DNA of 64,000 nucleotides, from positions 62,001 to 126,000 of the forward strand of contig CBDBLZ010000018.1 in assembly GCA_965207385.1 (NCBI GenBank). The letters are read 5' to 3'. Shown here piece by piece: positions 26,359-34,880 of the stretch (positions are counted from its first letter, which is position 1; each line of letters begins with the position of its first letter). A model generated the notes under the pieces. It was not told the DNA's origin. It saw only the letters and a list, made by a program, of their open reading frames with translations, and ran no database searches. The DNA is from CAZXEU01 sp965207385. Its GTDB lineage: Bacteria > Bacteroidota > Rhodothermia > Rhodothermales > Bin80. The position numbers and the translations under genes were made by a program.

Positions 26359-28563
26359 ATGCAACGCATGCGCCGCTTTGCTGTCGACGCGGCGGTAACC
26401 GCCGCGGAAATCCTGGAAGGTCTGAACGATAGCCAGCGCGAGGCGGCCACATGCACAGAAGGCCCCGTCATGATCATAGCGGGGCCCGGATCCGGCAAGA
26501 CGCGGGTCCTCACCACGCGCATGGCCTACCTCATAGGGACAGGACGTGCGCATCCTTCCGGCATTCTCGCGCTCACGTTCACCAACAAGGCCGCCCGCGA
26601 AATGAAGGAACGCGTGGCGCGTCTCATGAAGAATGCCCACCTGGAGCCGAAGTGGCTCGGGACGTTTCATTCGGTCTTCGCGCGCGTACTGCGCACAGAG
26701 GCAGAGCGGCTGGGTTATGGCAGGGACTTTTCCATATATGACACGGACGACACCGAGCGGGTGCTGCGCCGGCTCATGGATCGCTATAACGTGGACAAGA
26801 AACAGATTCGCCCACGCGCGATTCGGGCGAAGATCTCGCGTGCCAAGAACAGCATGCTCGGGCCGGAGGCCTACCGGAAGCAGGTGGACTCCTTCGCCGG
26901 CGAGCAAGTAGCGAAGCTTTACGGGCCGTACCAGGAGGCGTTGCGGGCAGCCAACGCGCTGGATTTCGATGACCTGCTCCTTAAGCCGCTTGAGTTGTTT
27001 GATGCCCATCCTGAAGTCCTGGACAAGTACCAGCGCCGTTGGTCGCACGTGCACATCGACGAGTACCAGGACACCAACCACGTACAGTATTTGCTTGCCA
27101 ACCGGGTTGCGGCGAGGCGAAAGCACATCTGCGTAGTAGGGGATGACGCTCAGAGCATCTACGCGTTTCGCGGCGCAGACATAGGCAATATTCTCTCGTT
27201 TCAAAGGGACTATCCGGAGGCGAAGGTGGTGCGACTGGAGCAGAACTACCGTTCGACCCGGTCCATATTGCGAGTGGCATCCGCCTCCATCCGTCACAAC
27301 ACGAAGCAGCTTGAAAAGGAACTTTGGACGGAGAACGGGGAGGGTACCGGTGTCCGGGAGATCAGCTGCATCAGCGAGAAGGACGAAGCCCAGAAGGTCC
27401 AGGACCTCATCCGCGAGCTGAAGCTTCGCAGCGGCTACACGTACGACGACTTTGCGGCGCTCTACCGCACCAACGCGCAAAGCCGGGCCCTGGAGGAGGT
27501 GCTACGCAGGGCCGATGTCCCGTACCAGGTTATAGGCAGCCTGTCCTTTTACCAGAAAAAGGAAATCAAGGATGCCCTCGCCTACCTGAAAGTGCTCGTT
27601 AATCCGGCCGATGAGGTCAGCCTGAGGAGGATCATCAATTTTCCGGCTCGCGGCATCGGCGCCAAGACGGTCGAACGGCTTGCCTCGTGGGCGCAGAGGG
27701 AGGGTGTGTCGCTTTGGGATGCAGTTAAGGAGCGGGAGCGCGTCGGACTGACAACTCGGGCGCTAAAGGCGGTTTCGGGATTTCAAGCGCTGATCGCCCG
27801 GCACATGGAGTTTGAAGGGTCTCCGGAAGAGACGGCCCGCTCGCTCATTCTGGAAGCCGGGCTGCTGTCGGATCTCAAGCGGGACGACACCCATGAGGGC
27901 CTGGTCCGCGCGGAAAACGTGCAGGAACTGCTCAACGCGGTCGCCGAATACCGCATGCGCGCGGAAGGAGAAGTCACGCTCGCTGGATTTCTCCAGGAGG
28001 TGGCGCTGTTTACGGATGCAGACGCTGCCGAGACCGGTAGCGGGCGCGTTACGCTTATGACGCTGCACGCATCGAAGGGGACGGAATTCCCGGTTGTCTT
28101 CATCACGGGCCTGGAGGAACGGCTGTTTCCGCTTGCCGCCGCAGACAAGAGCGTGACGGCCCTCGAAGAAGAGCGCCGACTGTTCTATGTCGGTGTGACC
28201 CGGGCCGAGAAGCAGCTGTTTCTGCTGCACGCCATGACGCGCCTGGAATACGGTCAGACGCAAAGCCGCCTCCGGAGCCGGTTTCTGGAGGAGGTGCAGG
28301 AGACGGTCGGCGGCTCAGGGCCCAGACCGCGCAAGCGGCGAGCCAGGGTGGTGCCGCTGGTGCGGCGAAGCGCCTCAGAGACGGACGACCGCTTCAAGGT
28401 GGGCGCCCTCGTGGAGCACCCCGTATTTGGCAAGGGCAGGATCCTGTCAGTGGCGGGCCGCAGCGATGCCCGCCGCGCAGTAGTACGATTCGAAGAGGAA
28501 GGCAACAAGAATCTCATGCTCCGCTTCGCGCGCCTTCGACTTATTGATGAGGGCGGCGACTAG
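26359..28563 (+). CDS. UvrD/PcrA-type ATP-dependent DNA helicase
   Basis: The 734-residue protein is a superfamily 1A 3'-5' helicase. Motifs are in order: Q motif LNDSQREAA, Walker A AGPGSGKTRVL, motif Ia LTFTNKAAREMKERV, GTFHSVFARVLR, Walker B IDEYQDTN, DDAQSIYAFRGAD, LEQNYRSTRSIL, YQVIGSLSFYQKKEIKD, TLMTLHASKGTEFPVVF and EERRLFYVGVTRAE. The C-terminal part (about 660-734) has a Tudor-like PcrA tail (VGALVEHPVFGKGRIL). It functions in repair, replication restart or plasmid-style unwinding. The ATG 26359 leaves a 30-residue leader; another at 26368 is possible. The last 23 bases overlap the convergent phosphodiesterase gene. Confidence 0.96.
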   Translation: MQRMRRFAVDAAVTAAEILEGLNDSQREAATCTEGPVMIIAGPGSGKTRVLTTRMAYLIGTGRAHPSGILALTFTNKAAREMKERVARLMKNAHLEPKWLGTFHSVFARVLRTEAERLGYGRDFSIYDTDDTERVLRRLMDRYNVDKKQIRPRAIRAKISRAKNSMLGPEAYRKQVDSFAGEQVAKLYGPYQEALRAANALDFDDLLLKPLELFDAHPEVLDKYQRRWSHVHIDEYQDTNHVQYLLANRVAARRKHICVVGDDAQSIYAFRGADIGNILSFQRDYPEAKVVRLEQNYRSTRSILRVASASIRHNTKQLEKELWTENGEGTGVREISCISEKDEAQKVQDLIRELKLRSGYTYDDFAALYRTNAQSRALEEVLRRADVPYQVIGSLSFYQKKEIKDALAYLKVLVNPADEVSLRRIINFPARGIGAKTVERLASWAQREGVSLWDAVKERERVGLTTRALKAVSGFQALIARHMEFEGSPEETARSLILEAGLLSDLKRDDTHEGLVRAENVQELLNAVAEYRMRAEGEVTLAGFLQEVALFTDADAAETGSGRVTLMTLHASKGTEFPVVFITGLEERLFPLAAADKSVTALEEERRLFYVGVTRAEKQLFLLHAMTRLEYGQTQSRLRSRFLEEVQETVGGSGPRPRKRRARVVPLVRRSASETDDRFKVGALVEHPVFGKGRILSVAGRSDARRAVVRFEEEGNKNLMLRFARLRLIDEGGD

Positions 28564-29875
28564 GCGGGTTTCGCAGCATGTGCCGGACGCTGTCCAGCGC
28601 GCCGTCGTTCGGCGCGGGCTCTGTGCCGAGGATATGGGTCATCAGTGCGTAAACGTGCACATTGGAGAAGGCCGGAACGTCAAGGCCTTCCGCAAAGTCC
28701 GGGCCGCGCGCCAGGAAGATGGCGTGCATGGAGGAGAGGGCCGGATCGTAGCCGTGCGTGCCTCCATCGAAGCGGGCCGGATTCCGTTCGAAGCTGCTGC
28801 GCGTGGAGATTCGCCACCCGTCCTCGGCCAGGCCAACAAGCTCGGGGATGCGCCGGTGGGTTCCGAAGCGCAGGTGCTCAGGCAGTGCGCCCTTGCGGTA
28901 GAACGCTACGTGAGGCATGCTGCCCAGCTTCCGGAGTAGCTCGTCCGGCTCTCCGGACTTGGGCTGCAGCATTGCTACGGGGTCAAGCTCCCGGACGAAT
29001 ACCTCTTCCATGTCGATGTAATCATCCAGAAAAGCGACGCGCTCGCCCGACGTGGCCGCCATGCCGTGGTCGCTGGTAATGATGAGGTTCACGTGCTCGG
29101 CAAGGCCTTCCTCGCGCAGCCTTGCGTCAAGGCGGGCCACGAGGCTGTCCACGCGCTGTACGGCTCGCGCTGTTTCCTCGGAATTCGGCCCGTGCCGATG
29201 ACCGGCGCCGTCCACATCGGACAGGTAGAACGTCAGGAATACCGGGCGCTTATCCGGAGGCTGGCGGAGGGCATCGATGATCCATTCGATGCGCGTGTCA
29301 GCCGGCGTTGCATTGTCATACGGGAAGTAGTACTGCGGGCGGTGTCCGTCGATTTCAGCTTCTGATCCGGGCCAGAAGTAGGGGGCCGAAAGCTTGCCCT
29401 GCTTTTCCAGCGTTACCCAGATCGGCTCTCCCTCCCACCAGATTCCATCGCCGACGGCAATGCGGTCAGACAGCCTGAACCACCGGCCAAGGCTCTCGTC
29501 GTACATGGTGTTGCTGACGATGCCATGGTGATCCGGCCATAGCCCGGTTACCAGCGTGTAGTGGTTCGGAAAGGTCTTGGTCGGAAAACTTGCAAGAAGG
29601 TATTCGGCCCGCACTCCCTCTTCGGCGATGCGCTCAAGGGCAGGCGCGCCGTAGCGCTCGAGATATTCTGCGCCAAACCCGTCGAGCGACACCAGCACAA
29701 CTGTCGGTGCGAGGGCATCCGGAGCTAGAGGCTCGTTGAGCTGCGTGCATCCAGCCAGAAGCAGCAGCGCGGCAAGGGCCGCTCGAAGGGGCGGCAGTGC
29801 AGCTAGTTTTTGCGTCCGAACAGGAAATACGCCAGAACGCCGACGACCGGAAGGAAGAATATCAGAAGGCCCCAC
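28541..29875 (-). CDS. nucleotide pyrophosphatase/phosphodiesterase (NPP) lipoprotein
   Basis: This alkaline-phosphatase superfamily enzyme hydrolyses phosphodiester or pyrophosphate bonds outside the cytoplasm. A lipoprotein signal (LRAALAALLLLAGC) ends in a lipobox cysteine. Metal and catalytic residues are present: LVSLDGFGAEYL, the nucleophile Thr in FPTKTFPNHYTLVTGLWPD, SDVDGAGHRHGP, TSDHGMA and GGTHGYD. The start is difficult: no ATG lies near the signal peptide, so GTG 29875 (444 residues, a basic 26-residue n-region) is my best choice, inside the preceding PLDc_N gene. It overlaps convergent uvrD by 23 bases. Confidence 0.9.
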   Translation of the reverse strand: MGPSDILPSGRRRSGVFPVRTQKLAALPPLRAALAALLLLAGCTQLNEPLAPDALAPTVVLVSLDGFGAEYLERYGAPALERIAEEGVRAEYLLASFPTKTFPNHYTLVTGLWPDHHGIVSNTMYDESLGRWFRLSDRIAVGDGIWWEGEPIWVTLEKQGKLSAPYFWPGSEAEIDGHRPQYYFPYDNATPADTRIEWIIDALRQPPDKRPVFLTFYLSDVDGAGHRHGPNSEETARAVQRVDSLVARLDARLREEGLAEHVNLIITSDHGMAATSGERVAFLDDYIDMEEVFVRELDPVAMLQPKSGEPDELLRKLGSMPHVAFYRKGALPEHLRFGTHRRIPELVGLAEDGWRISTRSSFERNPARFDGGTHGYDPALSSMHAIFLARGPDFAEGLDVPAFSNVHVYALMTHILGTEPAPNDGALDSVRHMLRNPPSRRPHQ

Positions 29876-30066
29876 AGCACCTTGTCGCCCACGGTCCGAT
29901 CGCTGCCGAAGACCTCTACCAGCGCAATGACATTCAGGATCAGTACAATCAGGCCGAAGCATCCCAGGCTGCCTGTGTTCGTGGCCATTTCGGCCAGGTT
30001 TCGGCCGCATCCCGATACCAGCGGGACGAAAAGGGCAATGAGCAGGGCGGAAGGCAAGACTCGCAT
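29803..30066 (-). CDS. PLDc_N-like small membrane lipoprotein (copy 3)
   Basis: The 87-residue protein has a lipobox-like LIALFVPLVSGC, then two membrane segments (about 30-50 and 62-82) with the conserved phrase ALVEVFGSD, GDKVLWGLLIFFLPVVGVLAYFLFGRKN. This is the N-terminal membrane domain seen in phospholipase-D nuclease proteins (PLDc_N), standing alone without the nuclease. It is one of three tandem relatives (29803, 30330, 30815). Start ATG 30066 gives the lipoprotein signal. Its stop lies inside the start region of the NPP gene, so the two are translationally overlapping. Function is unknown. Confidence 0.82.
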   Translation of the reverse strand: MRVLPSALLIALFVPLVSGCGRNLAEMATNTGSLGCFGLIVLILNVIALVEVFGSDRTVGDKVLWGLLIFFLPVVGVLAYFLFGRKN

Positions 30067-30329
30067 GGGTCCGGGAATGTAGTGTGCGCACGGTCTCCAT
30101 GGTATACGATATGCACGCAAAAGGTTGTGTACAGGGTCCATTCGGCGGTTTTCGAGGCGGCGCCGGGTGGCAGCGCGGCGTTCATTATCCGAAGATAATT
30201 GCCAATGGCCTTTGACTGCACGCATTTATGCCGGCGCCGAAAGAGCGGCTGGCCACGCGTCCGGCTGGGGGGTCGCAGCGGAAGCCGGGCCAATGGTCGC
30301 TGCGCGGAATGAGCCGACTGCCTAGGCGG

Positions 30330-30596
30330 CTAATTCTGTCGGCCAACCAAGAAATATGCAAGTGCCCCGAACAGCGGAACCATCAAGATCAGGAGGACAA
30401 GGAGCATCTTGTCGCCTCCGGGCCGGTCGCTCCTGTTGATGTCGACAATGGCGACAACGGCGGCAATGGCGGGCAGGAGTACGACCAGACCAATGATGCC
30501 TAATTCAATCGGGCCGATCGATGCAACGCCTTGGAAGCAGCCCGAAACAAAAGGGGGAAAGCACGCAAAAAGCAGGAAGAGTGAGCTATTTCGCAT
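30330..30596 (-). CDS. PLDc_N-like small membrane lipoprotein (copy 2)
   Basis: The 88-residue product has the same design as its neighbours: LFLLFACFPPFVSGC at the N-terminus, a hydrophobic segment (IELGIIGLVVLLPAIAAVVAIVD) and a second one ending GALAYFLVGRQN. The motif INRSDRPGGDKMLLVLLI aligns with copy 3 (FGSDRTVGDKVLWGLLI). The start ATG at 30596 is unambiguous. Gaps to the flanking copies are 218 and 263 bases, long enough for separate promoters. Confidence 0.82.
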   Translation of the reverse strand: MRNSSLFLLFACFPPFVSGCFQGVASIGPIELGIIGLVVLLPAIAAVVAIVDINRSDRPGGDKMLLVLLILMVPLFGALAYFLVGRQN

Positions 30597-30814
30597 GGCG
30601 CCAGTGGAAGATGTGTACCAAAGGCCATACGCCCGAGGCAGTAGATGGGTTACATCGGCAGCGCTGCGGAGTAAAGCCAGGCATCATCGCTGCCTCGGCA
30701 CAGGCAGGATACGGGCGCATCCAGGCAGTCTAGCGCCCGGACAAGCAGGCTCCGGCGAATACCGTCCGAGCATCGGCCTCATGGCAAGAATCGGACGATG
30801 CAGCGGCCATGGCA

Positions 30815-31081
30815 CTACTCCTGGCCGCGCAGCGCAAAGTAGGCTAGAATTCCGATTATCGGAATAGAGAATATCAGGACGATGAATATCGCCTTTTCAC
30901 TTGCCAGGCGCGTGCTCCTGAAGATGTCGACCAGGGCTACCACGTACAGCACACCTACAATCAGGCCGAAGAACATGAGCACTAGCGGGCTCACTAGACC
31001 GAGGCCGAGGCCGTGGTCGAAGCTGCAGCTCGATAGCAGTGGCAGACAACTCGCTATAAGCAGGGCGAACGTGGTTCGCAT
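30815..31081 (-). CDS. PLDc_N-like small membrane lipoprotein (copy 1)
   Basis: From ATG 31081 the product is 88 residues; the frame extends nine codons upstream to 31108. A signal with cysteine (LIASCLPLLSSC) precedes two membrane segments and a C-terminal motif GILAYFALRGQE, aligned with copies 2 and 3. The middle motif ALVDIFRSTRLASEKAIFIVLI matches their patterns but is the most divergent. It is divergent from dus, whose ATG is 123 bases away. Confidence 0.8.
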   Translation of the reverse strand: MRTTFALLIASCLPLLSSCSFDHGLGLGLVSPLVLMFFGLIVGVLYVVALVDIFRSTRLASEKAIFIVLIFSIPIIGILAYFALRGQE

Positions 31082-31203
31082 GGCTAAAATCAGGTTTGGC
31101 ATTGCCAATGCTGATCGGAATACGCTGGCCGGTGCCTAGTATTGCAAGTGGTCGGAACAGCAAATTCCTGGGCGGCGTTGGGCGCCACAAATGCATTGGC
31201 CCG

Positions 31204-32211
31204 ATGAAGATAGGTAACATAGACCTGGGAATGCGTCCGCTGATGCTGGCGCCGATGGAGGATGTGTCTGATCCGCCCTTTCGTCGCCTCTGCAAGCGTT
31301 ACGGGGCCGACGTGGTCTACACGGAATTCATTTCTTCGGGCGGACTTGTCCACGAGGCAGCAAACTCCGTCATGAAGCTGGATTTCACCGAGTGCGAGCG
31401 TCCGCTTGGCATCCAGATATTCGGAGGCGATATCGCCCAGGTGCGTGCGGCAGCCGCAATCGTGGATGCCGCCCGCCCGGACATCATCGACATCAACTTC
31501 GGCTGTCCGGTCAGGAAGGTGGTGTGCAAGGATGGCGGTGCTGGCATTCTGCGCAATCTGCCCAAGATGATGGCCATTACGCGGGCCGTCGTTCAAGTGG
31601 CCACGCGGCCTGTCACGGTCAAGACGCGTCTTGGCTGGGATGACGAGAGCATTGACATCGTGCGCGTGGCCCGGATGCTGGAGGACTGCGGCGTACAGGC
31701 TCTCGCCGTGCATGCCCGCACGCGAAAGCAGATGTACCGGGGCGAAGCCCGGTGGGACTACCTGCGGCGCATCAAGGAAGACGGCCTGCGGAGCATCCCG
31801 CTGATTGGCAACGGCGATGCTACCACGCCCGAGGCCATCGCGCGCATGTTTGAAGCTACGGGTGTTGATGCGGTCATGGTGGGAAGAGGTGCCATAGGCA
31901 ATCCCTGGATATTCCGGGATGCGAAGGCGTACCTGGAGAGTGGTACCGTGCCTCCTCGGCCGCGGTGGCAGGAGCGGATAGCCGTCGTGTGCGAGCACCT
32001 CAGGCTCAAATGCAACTGGCTTGGTGAGCGGAAGGGCGTGCTGGAAATGCGACGCATGTACGGCGGCTATTTCAAGGGATTCCGGTGCGCAAGTCAACTG
32101 CGGATGCGTCTGGCCAGGGCGGCGACGCAGGGCGAAGTCATGGAAGTGCTCCTGAGCGAGCCGGATCCAGAGCGGCCCTACGCCGGCCTGGCGGACTCGT
32201 TCAGCCGGTAG
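31204..32211 (+). CDS. dus: tRNA-dihydrouridine synthase
   Basis: The 335-residue FMN enzyme reduces specific uridines in tRNA D-loops. It has MLAPMEDVSDPPFRRLCKRYGAD at the N-terminus, IQIFGGDIAQ, IDINFGCPVRKV, VTVKTRLGWDDESI, ALAVHARTRKQMYRG, IPLIGNGDATTPE and VMVGRGAIGNPWIF, the phosphate-binding end of the TIM barrel, then a C-terminal helical domain. The ATG at 31204 fits; the frame is open from 31096. It most resembles the DusB group. Its last 34 bases overlap the convergent DUF445 gene. Confidence 0.95.
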   Translation: MKIGNIDLGMRPLMLAPMEDVSDPPFRRLCKRYGADVVYTEFISSGGLVHEAANSVMKLDFTECERPLGIQIFGGDIAQVRAAAAIVDAARPDIIDINFGCPVRKVVCKDGGAGILRNLPKMMAITRAVVQVATRPVTVKTRLGWDDESIDIVRVARMLEDCGVQALAVHARTRKQMYRGEARWDYLRRIKEDGLRSIPLIGNGDATTPEAIARMFEATGVDAVMVGRGAIGNPWIFRDAKAYLESGTVPPRPRWQERIAVVCEHLRLKCNWLGERKGVLEMRRMYGGYFKGFRCASQLRMRLARAATQGEVMEVLLSEPDPERPYAGLADSFSR

Positions 32212-33368
32212 AGCAGGCTGTCTATGAGCACCAGCCCGCCGAACAGAACCGCAAGCGCCGGTATGGCCAGCCACTTGTCGAAGATGACGAGGCCGCCGAT
32301 CGTGCCCAGCGCTCCGCCCAGGTACTTGATGTAGTTGAGCTGGTCGTTTGAGGAGTTCTTGATCAGCGCCTCAAGCCTGTATTCGTCGTAGCGGCGCATG
32401 TTATCGACCACCATGGCATGAATGTCGATGGAGCGGACAAAGCCCAGAATGAACTTGGTCGCCCAATCCTCGATATCCTCTGAACGTTCCGCCAGTCTGC
32501 CCGGCACCTCGTCAAGGAGCGCATCAATCTGGTCCAGCATGACATCGACGGATCTGGGCAGGTCCAGGACCGCGTCCTCCACAAGGCGCCGCAGCTTTTC
32601 CTCCTGGAAGAGCCGGTACGCCTTGAACGCCAGTCCTGCCAGGCCGGACTGCGAGTACTCCTCCAGCTTCTGCAAGGTCAGATCAACGACTTTCTCGCGG
32701 ACCGTCTCCGAGCCGAGCACGCCTTCGACGTAGCTTCCCGCGATGGCCTTGATGTCCGAGCGAAAGTCCGGATCGGCGAGCACGTTGTGCGTAACCGACA
32801 GGGCCATGCTCCGGTACCGGGGTACCACGCCGCTCGATTCGATCCGCTCCTTGATAATTTCCTCGTTGATGAGCTGGTCACTGACTGCCTGGGCCAAACG
32901 GAGAATCACCCGGTCCCGCTGCGCGGGAATCACCCCCTGGCCGAGCAGAGGCCGGCGGCCTCTGGGATGAAACAGCATGGTTATGGCGAGCCAGTTGGTC
33001 AGAAAGCCGATTAGCCCGCTTACGGATACGGTTAGCAGAAGTCCTTCCAGTGCAATGCTGTACCCGAATAGCTGCAGCACAATGCCGTCAAAGTCCCAGG
33101 CGAACGACAGGAGGAAGAGCCCGCCCAGGCCCCAGGGCACCAGGCGCAGGAGGCGCAATGCGGCAGACGGCCGGGCTCGGCGCGGCGGCCCGGGACCCGC
33201 AGGGCTGGTACCGGGCTCCGATGGCCAATGCCTCCTTATGTAGGTGCCGAACAGCGAGCGCAGATCCGTAGGACGGTTCGGTGCTCGCGCATTCGCGGCG
33301 TCGCCGTCTACAGGCCGGGAGGAAGAATCGCGTGCAGGCACGTCGAAGCGCCCCTGGGGAGCACTCAA
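32178..33368 (-). CDS. DUF445 family membrane protein
   Basis: The 396-residue protein has a low-complexity N-terminus (about 1-70), a membrane hairpin (about 72-135: LVPWGLGGLFLLSFAW, ISGLIGFLTNWLAITMLFHP-like LIGFLTNWLAITMLFHP, the DUF445 signature with RRPLLGQGVIPAQRDRV), a long helical region (about 150-365) and a C-terminal membrane pair (about 350-390). Function is unknown in the family. The TTG start at 33368 overlaps the stop of the HD-domain gene (TTGA); a GTG near 33340 is an alternative. It closes the mla operon. Confidence 0.88.
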   Translation of the reverse strand: MSAPQGRFDVPARDSSSRPVDGDAANARAPNRPTDLRSLFGTYIRRHWPSEPGTSPAGPGPPRRARPSAALRLLRLVPWGLGGLFLLSFAWDFDGIVLQLFGYSIALEGLLLTVSVSGLIGFLTNWLAITMLFHPRGRRPLLGQGVIPAQRDRVILRLAQAVSDQLINEEIIKERIESSGVVPRYRSMALSVTHNVLADPDFRSDIKAIAGSYVEGVLGSETVREKVVDLTLQKLEEYSQSGLAGLAFKAYRLFQEEKLRRLVEDAVLDLPRSVDVMLDQIDALLDEVPGRLAERSEDIEDWATKFILGFVRSIDIHAMVVDNMRRYDEYRLEALIKNSSNDQLNYIKYLGGALGTIGGLVIFDKWLAIPALAVLFGGLVLIDSLLYRLNESARPA

Positions 33369-33916
33369 GGTTCCAGCCCCAGGCGTGCGGCCCGCGCCTG
33401 CATGCCGGCAATCACATTCGAAATGTGCTGGCCCAGGTCAATGTCAAGACCAGCGGCACCCTCCTCGATATCCAGGCGGCTGACAGCTGCCGCAAAGGCC
33501 CGGTCCTTGAGCTTTTTTCTGACCGACTTCACCTTCATGCCGATCAGCCTGGTCGGGCGTACGTAGGCAACAGCCGTAATGAAGCCGGCCAGTTCGTCCA
33601 CGGCAAACAGGGTCTTGGCCAGGAGGCTTTCACGCTTGACTCCGGTAAAGTCCGCGTGTCCGAGGATGGCCTGCGTTACCTCGGCTGGATAGCCGCGCTC
33701 GCGCAGCGCCTCCACTCCGCGGTAGGGATGCTCATCGGGGTGTTTTTCGTAGTCCATGTCATGCAGCAACCCCGTAATTCTCCAGCGCTCGACATCCTGG
33801 CCGAAGAGCCCGGCATAGTGCTCCATGGCCGCCTCGACGGCAAATGCATGGCGACGCAGTCTCTCGGTCTCGGTCCACTCCAGAAAGAGATCCAGTGCTT
33901 CGTCGTAGGTCGCCAT
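33365..33916 (-). CDS. HD-domain hydrolase-like protein
   Basis: The 183-residue protein is a compact HD-type phosphohydrolase domain: LRRHAFAVEAAMEHYAG, ITGLLHDMDYEKHPDEHPYRG with the HD pair, ILGHADFTGV and LFAVDELAGFI. Its close relatives are annotated as HDIG/hydrolase proteins of unknown substrate. The ATG at 33916 starts 38 bases after the MlaD stop (33954). It overlaps DUF445 at the TTGA junction, so translation is coupled. Confidence 0.88.
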   Translation of the reverse strand: MATYDEALDLFLEWTETERLRRHAFAVEAAMEHYAGLFGQDVERWRITGLLHDMDYEKHPDEHPYRGVEALRERGYPAEVTQAILGHADFTGVKRESLLAKTLFAVDELAGFITAVAYVRPTRLIGMKVKSVRKKLKDRAFAAAVSRLDIEEGAAGLDIDLGQHISNVIAGMQARAARLGLEP

Positions 33917-33953
33917 GGCTCCAGATTGGCTAATGTCTTGGTGCACTACTGCG

Positions 33954-34868
33954 CTAAAAGATGTCAATCAGCCTCATTTCTCTGAGATACTTGCCGGGAT
34001 CTTCCTGAAAATCCTTGAGGAGGCTGTTCATTCCATAAATGGCATCAACCAGCTCCAGGTACAGGGAGTCGTCCTGCATCAGCTTTCCAATGGTTCCTTC
34101 GCCCTCGGCTGTCAGGTGAAGCACGGTTTCAGCGGCATCGGCAGCCCTCGTTACGGCGGCCAGGCTCTCGTTCAATTCGCCCATGGTGCCGTTCAGCGCG
34201 CCAATGGTTACCGTCAGCGAATCCCGCAATACTGCATCCGTGGTGCGGGCCAGCGATTCGAATCCGGCAAGAACGCTTTCCACGCGCTCCTGCTGCGCAA
34301 GCAGCAGGGACTCCATGGTCTGGGCCGCGCCGCGGAAGGACTGCAGGGTAAGCAACAGCTCACTCGCCGGCTCCGTCATGAGCTGGCGCGCCGCAATCAG
34401 TGCGTGGTCCGTATTGGCGAGCAGCGTATCAACCAATCCCACTGTAGCCGGAAGGCTGGCTGCGACCTCGTCCACAATCTTGTTATTGGCGTTGGGCAGA
34501 ATGTCGCCGCGGGCGTGGGGCGTGGCATTCGCGGGTCCGAGCACTACTTCGAGTCGAAGGTCACCGAGTGCGCCGAAGCCCGCTATGGCCACGGTCGTAC
34601 CGTGCGTGACGCGGAGGTCGTTCTGGAGACTGAAATGGACCTGCGCGCCGTCTGCAATGAGATCCACGCCGGTAACGGATCCCACCTTGACACCGCTAAT
34701 GAGCACGGAATTGCCCGATACGAGCCCGGCGGCGTTGGCCACCACGGTACTGTAGCGGTCATTGCGCGAAAACACCGGGATTTCTCGCAAGAACTGGGTG
34801 CCTACGTAGAAGATTGCAGCAGCCACCACGATGACCACTCCTACCTTGATTTCATTGGAGAATTTCAC
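33954..34868 (-). CDS. mlaD: MlaD-type MCE lipid-binding protein
   Basis: The 304-residue protein is the periplasmic, membrane-anchored MCE subunit of a phospholipid transport system. A single N-terminal helix (about 7-25, KVGVVIVVAAAIFYVG) precedes the MCE domain (about 37-115: NAAGLVSGNSVLISGVKVGSV, GALGDLRLEVVLG). The rest (about 130-300) is a long amphipathic helical region, probably forming a tunnel or coiled coil, as in the longer MCE proteins. It starts at GTG 34868 and lies 12 bases after mlaF. It has one MCE domain only. Confidence 0.93.
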   Translation of the reverse strand: MKFSNEIKVGVVIVVAAAIFYVGTQFLREIPVFSRNDRYSTVVANAAGLVSGNSVLISGVKVGSVTGVDLIADGAQVHFSLQNDLRVTHGTTVAIAGFGALGDLRLEVVLGPANATPHARGDILPNANNKIVDEVAASLPATVGLVDTLLANTDHALIAARQLMTEPASELLLTLQSFRGAAQTMESLLLAQQERVESVLAGFESLARTTDAVLRDSLTVTIGALNGTMGELNESLAAVTRAADAAETVLHLTAEGEGTIGKLMQDDSLYLELVDAIYGMNSLLKDFQEDPGKYLREMRLIDIF

Positions 34869-34880
34869 GATTTCGGTGGG

